From NCBI RefSeq assembly GCF_001638985.1, contig NW_017265151.1, positions 621,757 to 685,756 of the forward strand: 64,000 nucleotides of DNA, in the 5' to 3' direction. Below the pieces are notes generated by a model. It was not told where the DNA came from. It saw only the letters and a list, made by a program, of their open reading frames with translations, and did not search any database. Of this stretch, positions 23,529 to 34,189 are shown in pieces (position 1 is the first letter of the stretch; each line of letters opens with the position of its first letter). The DNA comes from Phycomyces blakesleeanus NRRL 1555(-). Its lineage: Eukaryota; Mucoromycota; Mucoromycetes; Mucorales; Phycomycetaceae. The position numbers were made by a program, and so were the translations under genes.

Positions 23529-23776
23529 CATGATTTTTACTGAGTTTGGAGTTCGGACCTGAGAGAGAGCAACATACAACTGCCCATGACCAAAGACATG
23601 GTCGGGAAGATACAGACCAACTTTGTCAAGCATCTGGCCTTGGAACTTATTGATAGTCATGGTAAAGGCAAGGCGGACTGGAAATTGACATCGCTTGAAC
23701 TCAATGGACATGGTCGATCCAGTTGAGTTCAGCTTGATTCTGGGGATAAACACCACCTTTTCAGCACTTGATCCAG

Positions 23777-24735
23777 TTACAATGGTAGCCTTGATGACAT
23801 ATATGCCAAAGTCATTGAATATAAGGCGGGTATCATTGCAGAGGCTGTAGTATGCCAGGCTATGTTGTGAGTGGTAGTTAACTGGCTGGGGATAAAATTG
23901 CGGTCCCTTTGGTTGTTAGGACACTGCAAGCTGTTACTCTGTTGGTGGCCAATTCCATTACAGCTGGAACAGCAGGGAATAACGGTGGCAGTGGCAGTGG
24001 CAGTAGCAGTGGCAGTGGCAGTGGCAGTAGCAGTGGCAGTGGTGGTAATCAAATCCAAGACTCTCTCAACATCAGAAACTTGCAAAGCCTCAAAAGCGGC
24101 AGTTAGATCTATAATAAAAATATTAAAAAATAATTAATAATTGTGGCAATTTATATATAATTTTAAAAATTATCTCTGTCGCTCTCTGCAGTATATTGTT
24201 CTGTGAAGGAGAGGTCAATTGACAATAGTTGTGTGGGTACAACAAAATCCCAGACAGCTTCAACTCTTGGTCTTGAAGCAGCAGCTAAATAGAAAAATAA
24301 ATAGAGTAGGAAAAATGATCAGAATTTTTGCTGAATATTAATCAATTATGCTATATTTATTTATCTCGACTACTCTCTGCGGAATATTGGGCAGCACGGA
24401 AGAGAGCATTGATTTCTGCCACAGTAAGTATCACAGAATTCTGAACAGCTTCAACCCTTGGTCTTGAAACACCAGCTAAATAAACATATAAATGCAGGTG
24501 AAAGCAAATAAGTTAGAAACTATGCAAGTTGATCTGATGAATTAAAGTAATCTGTTTTAATGTTACCTCTAATACTCTCTGCCTGATATTCTTCTTGAGC
24601 AGAGAGATTATTGCTGGTTCTCTTTTGAGGGATCAAGAGAGCCCGGTTTTTTTTGTTCATGGGACAGAGCTTACTGTTGCTCCATTTATGAGTAGACAGT
24701 TTACATGCAGCACAAACTTTTTGAGTTGGAAGCAT
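23777..24735 (-). pseudogene. Helitron-5 N-terminal zinc-knuckle exons
   Basis: Exon 1 (24735-24520) starts MLPTQKVCAACKLSTHKWSN and has a complete CX2CX4HX7C knuckle (final Cys in LCPMN). The IPQKRT motif is shared with Helitrons 1 and 2. The next exon (within 24085-23777) has an (Ala-Thr)n run encoded by the GGCAGT repeat, then a second knuckle (CCSSCNGIGHQQSNSLQCPNN). Two short stretches near 24180-24470 contain similar exon-like sequences bounded by TCTGC. The frame then passes into unrelated sequence before the helicase fragment. Confidence 0.65.
23979..24054. repeat. GGCAGT/AGCAGT hexanucleotide microsatellite
   Basis: There are about eleven tandem copies of GGCAGT with some AGCAGT variants. 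On the minus strand it encodes an (Ala-Thr)n tract inside the Helitron-5 N-terminal exon. It has no counterpart in the other Helitron copies and so arose within this copy. Confidence 0.9.
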
Positions 24736-24739
24736 TTTT

Positions 24740-25920
24740 TTCTTTTTCTTTTTTAAATTGCATATATAAAGAAAATGGGTGAATGTGTTGCAGTTTTAAA
24801 AGATATGAGAGGGAGATAGGGTGGTTGTTTGTAATAAATATGTTTTTTTTTGGTTTTGAATTGACAGGGTTTTATAGCATTTCTGTTTTTTATTTTTTAA
24901 CCAAAATAAAGAAATAAAGACATCTTGTCATAATTTAAAGTAGATTTGAATTGTATGTAAATCAACAATAAGCTGAAGTAATATTATAATTAGAATAAAT
25001 TCAAGAGAATATCTTCAAGTAATATTGAATAATAGAGTAAAATCTATGTGTCAAGGCGCAGTAAGATGACTTCTTCAAGTAATAGTAGCTAAATTAAGTA
25101 GAGTATAGCTGTAAAAGTTCATTAGAATGTCTTGTTAAAGCAATAAAAGTAAGGTGACAAAAGGAACAGTCAGTTGTCAAAGTAGCGTGGGTTAACCTTT
25201 TGGAATTAACATGTGTATCACATTACAAATGCTGCAGAAAGTGCACGGTTCAATATAGCTTCTTGAAGTAACAGTATATATAAATTCTTGAATATCCAAT
25301 TGTCAATGCAAAATCATATGTTTCATTTTACTTTATCAGTTATTATTATAAAATGTAGTATATAATATTAATGATCTTTGCTTTTAAATTAAAAAGTAGT
25401 AATAGCCAACACTTTTTTTTTTTGTTGTTAATTAATCCAAATCCAGGTATCAGGGCGTAGAACAATTGTAACATATAAAGGAATTATTATTTTTATTTTA
25501 TTTTTATTTATTATTTATATTGAATAGCTTTTGGTAATAGCTAAAATGATATATATATATATTCTCTTTATTCTTTAGATCGATATATTTTTATTACAAT
25601 TACTATACAATTAAAAATGATCTAATTTTTATTTATTTATATATAATTTATAAGTATAATAATAATAATAGTTGGTAGTAATAAGAAAAAAAAATATAAT
25701 TTTGAAGATGTTCAAAGCAAACAGTCATTTAATAGTAAAGACATTTTGCTATATGGACATGATTTACATTACAATAGATATTTATTAATAATTAAGATAT
25801 TGAATGCAATCAAAAGATGATTAGATTCCATATAACTCATGTGCAGAGTATCTCTTTTTCTTTTTAACAGTTTGATGTAAGTCTTGTGATTTATAACTTC
25901 CTTTCTTTTTAACTGTTTTA
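24740..25920. other. AT-rich spacer, no gene supported
   Basis: About 1.2 kb of A/T-rich sequence with scattered CTTCAAGTAATA-like and CTTCTTGAAGTAA-like short motifs (for example near 25015, 25070 and 25260). No open frame with recognisable content was found. The 5' end of Helitron-5 probably lies in its right part as drawn (near 24740-25000). Confidence 0.5.
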
Positions 25921-26155
25921 CTAGCCTTCTTTTTGGGAGTAGAGCTCCCCCCTCCCTTTGGGGGACCCCCCCCCCCCCCTGCAAGTTTTATGTAATTCTT
26001 CTCTACAGAAAGTTCAAGTACTATATATTACAATTAATACTTTTATTTTATTTTATATTTGTTAACATATGTGTTTATATAATAAATAGAAGCCATAGAA
26101 TAAATTATTTTATTATGATATTTAAGGCATAAATCAAAGATATAAGTTTTTTGGC

Positions 26156-26606
26156 TTAGTTTCTGGATAATACATCCTTGTATACTACATTGTTAGTATA
26201 TACAATAGTTTGTGGCATATTTGGGTCATATGGAGTGTCAAGCATAATTTTGATTCCAGATGGTTTCCGAACCCGAGAAAGAGCAACATAAAGCTGACCA
26301 TGTCTAAATACTGGTGCTGGGAGATACAGGCCAACACGATCAAGGGTCTGTCTTTGGAATTTATTAATTGTCATGGCAAAAGCCAGACGAACAGGGAATT
26401 GTCAGTGCTGAAAACTGATAGATGATGTTGATTCAGATGGACTGAGTTTGATTTTTGGAATAAGTGCAACTTTTCCAGCATGAGATCCTGTTACAATTGT
26501 AGCTTTTAGAACAAACAACTCAAATGGGTTGCATAGCAGACGTGTACCATTACAGAGACCATTCTTTGGATCAGTGTTTCTTAAAAGCATGATAGACATC
26601 CTTTTT
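26156..26606 (-). pseudogene. Helitron-3/4 helicase, C-terminal half
   Basis: Two frames, 26599-26402 and 26374-26156, contain IMLLRNTDPKNGLCNGTRLL, ATIVTGSHAGKVALIPKIKL, TINKFQRQTLDRVGLYLPAP, GQLYVALSRVRKPSGIKIML and the tail NVVYKDVLSRN. They match the Helitron-2 helicase closely. A TGA separates them (ISFQH*QFPVRLAF region), where Helitron-2 has a Cys codon. This is the continuation of the helicase that breaks off at 40894. Confidence 0.85.
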
Positions 26607-26869
26607 GACGTTCTATATGGAGTTTACAGAGTTAGAAAGCCTAAGAAAAAGGGAAATTCGTAACAGTGTAAACAATGATTTTGTAACAATTTTGTATGCA
26701 GAGTTTGTTACAATTTTAAGCAGTGAAAGTTTGTAAAAATTTTACTAGTAAAAATGTAAACACTTTAACCATGTGACGCTTTTGATTCTTCTTTATAGCT
26801 TACTAAGCATATTATACTTTCTTCTTACTCTTACTTTTACTCTTATATTATATTATTATAAAGTACAAA

Positions 26870-28806
26870 ATGCCTAGACACACTGTTACCCCTGAAGAAA
26901 GGGCCGAAAGAAGACGAAGATACATGAGAGAATACCAGCGTAATCGTTGGCAATCATTGCAAGTGGAAACATCCGAAACAGAAACACAACAACGGAATTC
27001 AATGTCTCAAGCAGAGTATATGCGAGAATATCAGCGGAATTGCCTGCAAACTGCAGAAATGGAAGTGATAGCAACAGTAGAAGCAGAGAATATTAATACT
27101 TCTCGTGCAGAATATATGCGAGAATATTGACGCAGGCGCCAACAAATAACTGAAATAGAAGTAGTTGAGACAGTAGAAGCAGAGAATATTAGTAATTCTC
27201 ATGCAGAGTATATGTGGGAGTATCGACGCAGATGCCAACTTACAGCTGAAATAGAAGTAGTTAAGGCAGAAGTAGTGAGAGCACAAGTAATTCAAGCAGA
27301 AGTAGTGGGAACAGAAATAGTGGGAACAGAAGTAGTGGAGACAGAAGCGGCAGAGACAGAAGAGGAGAACCATAATTCTCGAGCAGAATATATGCGTGAG
27401 TATAGGTATAGTAGACAAAGTAGAGCTGTTGAAGAGAATGAGTGAGTAGTAAGAAGGCATAGACTGAATGACGTTGGCACAAATAATTGGAGTAGTATAC
27501 AAAGAAAGTATGAATCAATAATCAGAGAGGGTCCTACATGCGTATGCGGATATTGTGGAGGCCTTTTCTTTCAAAAAGATATATCTTCAGTAAAACGAAC
27601 CACTCTTACAGGCAATTGGGGTTGTTCAGAAGATATTGTTGAAAAAACCTTTTGGGCAATTGACAATCATAAGATACCAAGCACTTTCGTTGGTGAAGAT
27701 ATTATAGACAATATTTCACTATGTTCTACCTGTACAACATCACTTAAGAAAAAAACACTTCCAACTCTTGCTCTCTCTAATGGTCTCCACTTTCCTGATC
27801 ATGTCGTTTGTCTAGACGACCTGACAAGATTAGAAGAAAGACTTGTTGCACCTTGACACGTTTTCCAGTCTATATGGACACACAGAGGACTAACTGGGCA
27901 GTATAGAAGTAAAGGCGGTATTATCAACGTACCTGTTAATATTGATACAATGGTTTCCTTACTTCCTCGTAATCTTGATGACTCAAATACAATTCACTTG
28001 AGTTTAGCTTGTAGGATGCGTTATATCAAAGACTATATCAAAAGAAATATAAGTCCCGCTAAAGTTTGAAGAGCAGCACTATTTCTACAGTCAACAACAC
28101 TCTATCAAGAGTATAATATCTCCTTGAGTGATAATTGGGTACAAGAGGTTGCCAATAATGATACTGAAAACGTAGAAGAAGTTGATAGGGTTGAAGACTT
28201 TGAAGGAAATGAAGAAAGTAGTACCGAACACGAATCAATAAACTCTAGTGAGCAGGAAATGGCTATAGTTTTAGATCACGAAGCTCTCAGACTTTCGCCT
28301 GGAGATGGAAGAATCCCTTTGTCTATTTTGACTGATAAAGACAGCGACTTTTTGGCTTTTCCTCAAATTTTCTGTGGCCAGCAATTATCTACTGATACTC
28401 TGACTTACTCTTTCCTGACAAAGTCCATTGCAAGGAGATTCAATTGTAGAGCAGCACAAAGAGTAGAGTATATACTGTATATGCACAGAAAAAATCAAAT
28501 AATCAGAATGTACAATAATCTAAATACAGTTCTCCAGAAGAAAACAAAACTCTCCAACAATGTACCATACGCTGCATCTGACTTCTTAAATAATGACAGT
28601 ATTGATGGATTACTCAGTAAAGACCAGGCTTATAAGACATTTAGTGGTATCCGTTCTACTGCAGAATATTGGAAAAACAAGAAGAAAAATCTTTTGGCAA
28701 TGGTTAGACAATTTGGTATCCCAACAATTTTTGTAACTCTATCTGCAGCAGAAGCAAGTTGGCCTAAGCTATTATGCATTTTAAAACTTGTAACTGATGG
28801 AGTTGC
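26870..28806 (+). pseudogene. Helentron RepHel, N-terminal repeats, zinc region and start of Rep
   Basis: ATG at 26870 starts MPRHTVTPEERAERRRRYMREY. Five YM(R/W)EYxR repeats follow (26920-27405), separated by Glu/Val-rich linkers. Next is a Cys-rich region (CVCGYCGGLFF ... CSTCTTSL) and a block typical of Helitron N-termini: HFPDHVVCLDDLTRLEERL, INVPVNIDTMVSLLPRNLDD. Then comes the Helitron-like N domain (AMVRQFGIPTIFVTLSAAEA). Stops at 27128 (REY*RRR), 27444, 27854 (VAP*HVF) and 28067 (AKV*RAA) sit at expected Arg or Trp positions. The frame is cut at LVTDGVAV by the Gypsy-B insertion at 28807. Confidence 0.8.
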
Positions 28807-29227
28807 TGTGAAGTTTTATAGAATAAAATCAACAGTAAAAAGATTGAGACGTATATAAGAATACTTTGAGACTGTATATAGGTTGCCTTTATTAAAGAAT
28901 ACAAAGTTGTCCTTTTTATATCAAAACACGATCTGCTTTGTCAGTCACATCTTAATTTCTTAAGTCTGAGTTCATTTAGATATTAGAGAGCTGGTACTGC
29001 TATGTTTATAATTTAATCTAATTGCAGTGTCCTCATATTAACTCAGTACTTACTGAGCTGTCATAATTACAGTACTTACTGTAATTAATTATTGGTCTTA
29101 TTGATTTACCATAAGTAAAATAAATAAATTATTCATTTGTTCTTGTAATGATAGCTGTTTTACTATAATAATAGGAATATGTTCTTAGATGTAATAAATC
29201 CAACAACCAAGTGTCTGGATCACCACA
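28807..29227 (-). repeat. Gypsy-B 3' LTR (minus-strand sense)
   Basis: This 421-bp LTR starts TGTGAAGTTTTATAG and ends GGATCACCACA on the plus strand. In element sense it runs TGTGGTGATCC to CTTCACA. A purine-rich tract (GGGTGGGGATAA, 29239-29228 on the minus strand) directly precedes it and is the likely polypurine tract. The LTR contains TATATA boxes and AATAAAG-like signals. Confidence 0.95.
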
Positions 29228-29321
29228 TTATCCCCACCCAGGTATTAATTAAATACCGTTCAAGTACTTTATGCATTTTTTATATATATACGAGTACTGT
29301 GGTGCTCAAATAACTCTTTAT

Positions 29322-32300
29322 TTAGACCTTACTGCGTTTCTTCTTTTGCAAAGCTGTCTTTGCATAGTTCTTTCTTTTTATACCTGACTTTTCTTTGGGT
29401 ATGGAATTTACGACTTTCATATCCTTCAATAATCTTTTATTGGCTTTGTTGATGTCTTTGATACTTTCTGGTGCTTCCCCAATTCTTTGCCAGTATTCCT
29501 TAATGAATTTAGGATCAGTAAAGTGATCCTCTGGCTCCCAGGTATCATGAGACTCATCATAGTCCAACCATTTGCATCTATACAAATAATTGTTCATATC
29601 ATCTTTCTTATGACCAATAATTGCTTCGACTTCAAAAAAATCATTCTTTTGCTCTAATATCTTATTCGACACTTTTTTTAATAAAGAAGGAGGGTAATTC
29701 CTTGGTTCTAAAAATCCCTTTTCATTTTTCAATACATAAGTATTGGCAGCAGTCTTTCGAACAACAGTATAAAATCCCTTATACTTTGGATCTAATTTAT
29801 TCTGTTTTTCTGTCACCAAAATCATAACTATAGTTCCTGGAACCAGATCTATCATTTTGTGACTCGTGTCAAAGCGTTCCTTTTGCTTTTGTGTGACATG
29901 CTTTACGTGTTCAAACACGGCAGGGTAGACTATCTCAGTCATTCTTTTAATTTTTTCTTGCAATTCTTTCTGAATCTGTTCAGCAGTTGCACTATCCTTC
30001 TCTTTACTAAAATCGACGAAGTCATTTGGATTCCTTCCAAACATTAATGAGAATGGCGTACTCTTAGTCCTAGCATTATATTTGCTATTCAAAAACAACT
30101 GTGCGGATGGTACCTTCTGATCCCAATCAGCAACATTACCAACTATTTGTTTTTTAATGGTGTTCACTGCCGACTGGACAGCTCTTTCACTCGCACCATT
30201 AGCTCTAGGATGGTACTGCGAAATCAACGCATGTTCAAAACCAACATTCTCTTTTATACATGTCATCAGCGAGTTCACAAACTCCCGTCCACAATCACTC
30301 TGCAACTTTCTCATCGGACCCCATGTACTAATGACATCCAGTACTTGTAACGCAATCGTAGATGCCCTTTTATCAGGTATGGCACGCAATACGTAAAATT
30401 TGCTTGCGATGTCTATCATCACCAACAAGTACTCATTTCCTCTAGTCGACGTTGTAAATGGTCCAGCCAGGTCTATTCCCCAACTGTCACCAGGAAGTGT
30501 TGTGGTCACTGGTCTTAAAGGGTTATATCCTTTTCTTGTGATATTGTGACGTTGACACTGTATACACGATTGTATAAGATCACTTGCTTGACTCTTCAAG
30601 TTGGTCCAATAAATACCTTTTCTCTTTAAGGCATGTAGTATAGCTTCTACACCAAAATGACCTTTCAAATGTTCTTCAACTAATAACTTATTCCTTTCAT
30701 TTTCTGTGGGAGGAGTAAAGTACTCACCACTCAAGATGTCTGGTAGCGGTTCCATAGTGACAGCACTATTTCTCATGATGGATCTAACCACACTATCCCC
30801 ACCCAGTTCATTTGATAATGTTTCAGTCTCTTCAGACAAACGTGACAACACATCAGGGAGCACATTCGAAACACCAGGCAAATGAACGATCTTAAAGTCA
30901 TACTGTAAAATCGTGTCCATCCATGCGATCATCATCAGATTCGCAACACGTTGGGTGTGAAGATATGTCAATGCCTTGTGATCCGTGTACAAGGTAAAGT
31001 GAGAACCATAGACATACTTGTGAAAACGCTTGAGTGCAAATACTAACGCTAGTAATTCTCTTTTGGTCGCAGAATATTTTCTTTCACTTTGGGATAAGCT
31101 CTTGGCCACGAAAGAAATATATTTTTTCTTGCCATCCTTGACTTGATACAACACTGCACCGATACCAGTAAGAGATGCATCACAGCTGATACTAAAAGGA
31201 GAGTTCATATCTGGGTACGACAACACCAGATCACTCAAAAGTGCTTTTTTCAAGTTATTAAATGCAGTTTGATGCTTATCTGTCCATAAATGGGTAATCG
31301 ACTTTTCATTTCTCAATGAATCTAATGGCGACATAATGGAAGATACATTCGGAATCAAGGTTCTAAAATAGTTGATCAACCCACAATAACTTTGGATATC
31401 TTTACCCGTTTTTGGTTGAGGAAATTCAAGAACATTAACAAGTTTTCTGCGGTCCATTGTAATTCCTTCAGGTGAAATATGAAAACCAAGCAAATAAATT
31501 TCTTTCTGAAAGAAATGACATTTTTTCGGATTCAACTTCAAATTGACCCTTGTTAATCTCTCAATTACTTGCTTCAAGTGTTCCTTGTGTTCCTCGAACG
31601 TTTTGCTTGCGCAAACAATGTCATCCACGAAAAACCGTACAAAAGATAGTCCTTCCAAAGCTATACTCATAGTTCTTTGAAATTGTGAACTGACATGCTT
31701 AATACCAAACACTGTACCAATAGGTTTGTACTGTACACCACGCCATGTGAAACTAAGTTTGTGTGTGTCCTTTGGGTTCAACCTCAAAGAATTAAACGCA
31801 GATTTCAAATCCAGAGTGGAATAAATATTCGCACCCTTTAAATCTTCAAACAATTCACCGATCAATGGCAAAGGCATACGATCAATTGACTTCAACAGGC
31901 AATTAATTAATCTGGGATCATGACAAACGCGATATCCAGTAATTTCTCCTTTACCGTTCGTCTTCTTGACAACAGTCAAAGGCGTATTCCATTGTGTGTT
32001 TGCAGACGCTCTTTCAATTATACCATTGTCCAGCCATTCTTTCACCTGTTCATCCACTACACCTTGCATCTTGTAAGGAATGGGATAAGGGCTTCTGAAC
32101 GCCGTAGCATTTTCTGGAGTGTCCAAACATACAACACTTTCAGGTATAGTACAAAACGAACCCTTAGGAATATCTTGATTGTCTTTAATGAACGGACGAA
32201 TATAATCCATAGCATCCTCAAACTGTTTGGGACCTACAGCCGGATTATTTTCCTTTTGTTCATTTTCTCTCTCAATGGATTCAAGAAGATCACTCTTATT

Positions 32301-32675
32301 ATTGAAGCGTCTATCGGCTTCTCTACGTTCCTTACTTGAATCAGCATCATCATATGATAAAGGTAAACCATAAATACCAATACCCAGAGTGGACATATAA
32401 TCAGTACCAATACTGAAATCATACTCATAACTATTAGTTAAGTTCATCACTTCAAATTCTCTCTGAATAGTCTTACTATTACAAGTTATACTGATCACAC
32501 AAGTGCCAATTCTTTTAATATGTGTATTGCTATCAGCCAAACGAATAAAATACTTATGAACATTGGAATTGTTCACTAAATCTTTGTTGATGTGATTTAC
32601 ATAATTAATAGATATTTTATTCTGTAAACAAAAATTCTTATCCACAGAACTGAATGTAGCGCCACAGTCCAACAA
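29322..32675 (-). CDS. pol: Gypsy-B Pol polyprotein (PR-RT-RNaseH-IN-chromodomain)
   Basis: The frame gives at least 1,117 codons without a stop and is open a little upstream of 32675, overlapping the end of gag in the -1 frame. The protease active site appears as LLDCGATFSSV (Cys in the usual Ser/Thr place). RT has YRVCHDPRLIN and the FVDD box (residues about 349-352). RNase H has SISCDASLTGIGAVLYQ and YTDHKALTYL. Integrase has an HHCC finger (GHFGVEAILHALKRKG ... CIQCQRH) and catalytic D735, D794 and E830 (GIDLAGPF, SDCGREFVN, ANGASERAV). A chromodomain follows near the C-terminus (YLYRCKWLDYDESHDTWEPE), which marks a chromovirus that may target modified chromatin. Intact motifs and no stops suggest a functional enzyme set. 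Confidence 0.95.
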   Translation of the reverse strand: MLDCGATFSSVDKNFCLQNKISINYVNHINKDLVNNSNVHKYFIRLADSNTHIKRIGTCVISITCNSKTIQREFEVMNLTNSYEYDFSIGTDYMSTLGIGIYGLPLSYDDADSSKERREADRRFNNKSDLLESIERENEQKENNPAVGPKQFEDAMDYIRPFIKDNQDIPKGSFCTIPESVVCLDTPENATAFRSPYPIPYKMQGVVDEQVKEWLDNGIIERASANTQWNTPLTVVKKTNGKGEITGYRVCHDPRLINCLLKSIDRMPLPLIGELFEDLKGANIYSTLDLKSAFNSLRLNPKDTHKLSFTWRGVQYKPIGTVFGIKHVSSQFQRTMSIALEGLSFVRFFVDDIVCASKTFEEHKEHLKQVIERLTRVNLKLNPKKCHFFQKEIYLLGFHISPEGITMDRRKLVNVLEFPQPKTGKDIQSYCGLINYFRTLIPNVSSIMSPLDSLRNEKSITHLWTDKHQTAFNNLKKALLSDLVLSYPDMNSPFSISCDASLTGIGAVLYQVKDGKKKYISFVAKSLSQSERKYSATKRELLALVFALKRFHKYVYGSHFTLYTDHKALTYLHTQRVANLMMIAWMDTILQYDFKIVHLPGVSNVLPDVLSRLSEETETLSNELGGDSVVRSIMRNSAVTMEPLPDILSGEYFTPPTENERNKLLVEEHLKGHFGVEAILHALKRKGIYWTNLKSQASDLIQSCIQCQRHNITRKGYNPLRPVTTTLPGDSWGIDLAGPFTTSTRGNEYLLVMIDIASKFYVLRAIPDKRASTIALQVLDVISTWGPMRKLQSDCGREFVNSLMTCIKENVGFEHALISQYHPRANGASERAVQSAVNTIKKQIVGNVADWDQKVPSAQLFLNSKYNARTKSTPFSLMFGRNPNDFVDFSKEKDSATAEQIQKELQEKIKRMTEIVYPAVFEHVKHVTQKQKERFDTSHKMIDLVPGTIVMILVTEKQNKLDPKYKGFYTVVRKTAANTYVLKNEKGFLEPRNYPPSLLKKVSNKILEQKNDFFEVEAIIGHKKDDMNNYLYRCKWLDYDESHDTWEPEDHFTDPKFIKEYWQRIGEAPESIKDINKANKRLLKDMKVVNSIPKEKSGIKRKNYAKTALQKKKRSKV

Positions 32676-32683
32676 GGCGATGG

Positions 32684-34189
32684 TTAATTCAAGGCCATCT
32701 TGGCCAAAGCACTTGTGTTATCTTGGTCCATCGACCACGACGTTGAGGAACTACCAACAGGGGAAGAGTTGCCACGAACAGAGAAATGACTATCACGAGA
32801 AGGGGGGAAACCACCACAAGTAGGGGAGGAAGCTACTGATCTATCAGCAGATGAGCGCACAGCCATTCTTGACACCTTTGTCAAGTAATTATCCCTTTCA
32901 GGACAGGTGTGACCCTTCTCCCAAGCACCTTTGCAAGAAAAGCAAACATTATCTTTGATTGCCTTCTTAAAATTCCAAGACTTCTTGGCGTGCTTAGGAT
33001 CATTGTCCCTGGCAATAGCTCTCTTCTTTCCCTTGTGGCTTATTGAAGAGGAGATGCTATGGGCATCGGCAAATGACTTCCATTTGGCAGGGGTGCCAGA
33101 CTCCGCAGGTTGGTTGAGTAGGACCGTGGAATCGCTAGTGGCTACACTGACTAACGAGATTATATCCTCCACTTTGGAGGGCAGTTTGGTGCCATAGTTG
33201 GCCGACAATGGGATCAGGCTTGCTTCCCGGACTTCCGGGCGCAAGTTCCACCAGAAACAAAGAACCATCTGGATACCATCCTCCAAGGACGCTTGTCTTC
33301 TAGCTGTTTGAAATTTAGCTCCAAACGCACGAACTGACTCACCTTTCTTCTGCATCATTTTCCACACGCGACCCATGTTCAGAAATCTTCTGAAAGGAGT
33401 ATCATAGTGATCCAGCAGAATCCCTTCTGCCTTCTTCCACTTGTACGCCTTTCCCTTTAGTTTGTCTTCAAACCAGGATCTTTCCTCCTTGTTCAGGCAT
33501 ATGGGAAGCAGACGCTCCCAGCATGAGTCCAAGGACAGGGAATGAGACTCTAAAACCATAGTGAATTCTTGGCAAAAATCGTACACAGAGTCAAACACGT
33601 CACGATTTTGCTTCACCCTGGTTTCCGTGCAGAGCTGCAAGAAAGGTAAGTTGCTAGGGACTACCATGCTCTTCTTGTCTTCAAGAATAGCAGGAGGGGC
33701 GTTGGCTTTTTCAAGCACCTTGAGGGTCTTCTGGGCATCCTCAAACAATTCTTGAGCTTCCTTTTTAATGGAAGAAGCATGTCTGGCCGCGTCTGACATG
33801 GGGTTGACCTTCGAAAGAGCCACATAGTTAGCATAAGCCACATAAAAGTTGTTCTTCTTTATGCTAAGGTCTTCCTTCGCAGAAGCTAACAACATTTCCA
33901 AAGTGATGGAACTACTAGTGTTGCTATTAACGGCTGATGGGACGGTAGGCACAGGAGTAGGAGGGACAGAACCAACAACTGAAAGAGGTGGCAAGGAATC
34001 AAGACTGGTGTATATCATTTCAATATCACCATCGATGGAAAGAGCGGTGGATCCAAGGAGAGGAGAAATGTCACCAATTTCGGTGAGATGTGTCTGTTCA
34101 TTCAGAACAGGAGAGGGAATACCAACTTCGGTAAGAGGGCTTTGTTCTTCACGAGGAAGAGAGTTGGCAGCAGAGTGTTGGGAAGACAT
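32684..34189 (-). CDS. gag: Gypsy-B Gag with zinc knuckle
   Basis: I choose ATG at 34189 (MSSQHSAANSLPREEQSPL), only about 21 bp inside the 5' LTR, giving about 501 residues. The N-terminal third is acidic and Ser/Pro-rich. A helical gag core follows (LPICLNKEERSWFEDKLKG, FLNMGRVWKMMQKKGESVRA, FGAKFQTARRQASLE). The nucleocapsid part has a variant knuckle CFSCKGAWEKGHTC (CX2CX7HXC rather than CX2CX4HX4C). The C-terminus ends ALAKMALN at TAA 32686-32684, where the pol frame already runs in the -1 register (LELTIALLDCGA). Pol is therefore probably made by -1 frameshifting, though I see no textbook slippery heptamer with certainty. Confidence 0.9.
   Translation of the reverse strand: MSSQHSAANSLPREEQSPLTEVGIPSPVLNEQTHLTEIGDISPLLGSTALSIDGDIEMIYTSLDSLPPLSVVGSVPPTPVPTVPSAVNSNTSSSITLEMLLASAKEDLSIKKNNFYVAYANYVALSKVNPMSDAARHASSIKKEAQELFEDAQKTLKVLEKANAPPAILEDKKSMVVPSNLPFLQLCTETRVKQNRDVFDSVYDFCQEFTMVLESHSLSLDSCWERLLPICLNKEERSWFEDKLKGKAYKWKKAEGILLDHYDTPFRRFLNMGRVWKMMQKKGESVRAFGAKFQTARRQASLEDGIQMVLCFWWNLRPEVREASLIPLSANYGTKLPSKVEDIISLVSVATSDSTVLLNQPAESGTPAKWKSFADAHSISSSISHKGKKRAIARDNDPKHAKKSWNFKKAIKDNVCFSCKGAWEKGHTCPERDNYLTKVSRMAVRSSADRSVASSPTCGGFPPSRDSHFSVRGNSSPVGSSSTSWSMDQDNTSALAKMALN

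Larger units (their letters stand above)
20949..23756 (-). pseudogene. Helitron-5 helicase C-terminal fragment, split by the CACTA insertion
   Basis: The upstream part (23756-23529) reads IPRIKLNSTGSTMSIEFKRC, FPVRLAFTMTINKFQGQML and GQLYVALSQVRTPNSVKIM. The frame then enters the CACTA element. On the far side, 21038-20949 continues with VDMDSIS, then NVYINNVVYNEVLSRN and a stop. Joining the two restores a frame collinear with Helitron-2 (SGIKIMLDTPYDPN...), with ATG present on both sides as the 3-bp duplication. The pieces are C-terminal SF1B helicase motifs only and have no activity on their own. Confidence 0.85.
20949..24735 (-). mobile_element. Helitron-5, internally deleted and split by a CACTA element
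   Basis: Read on the minus strand, this remnant has the Helitron N-terminal exon (24735-24520), the second zinc-knuckle region (within 24085-23777), then directly the helicase C-terminus (23756-23529). Everything in between (most of Rep and helicase) is gone. The helicase tail is interrupted by the 2,490-bp CACTA element and resumes at 21038-20949, ending NVVYNEVLSRN before TAA, almost the same tail as Helitron-2 (NVVYKDVLSRN). Exact 5' and 3' ends were not found. Confidence 0.75.
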
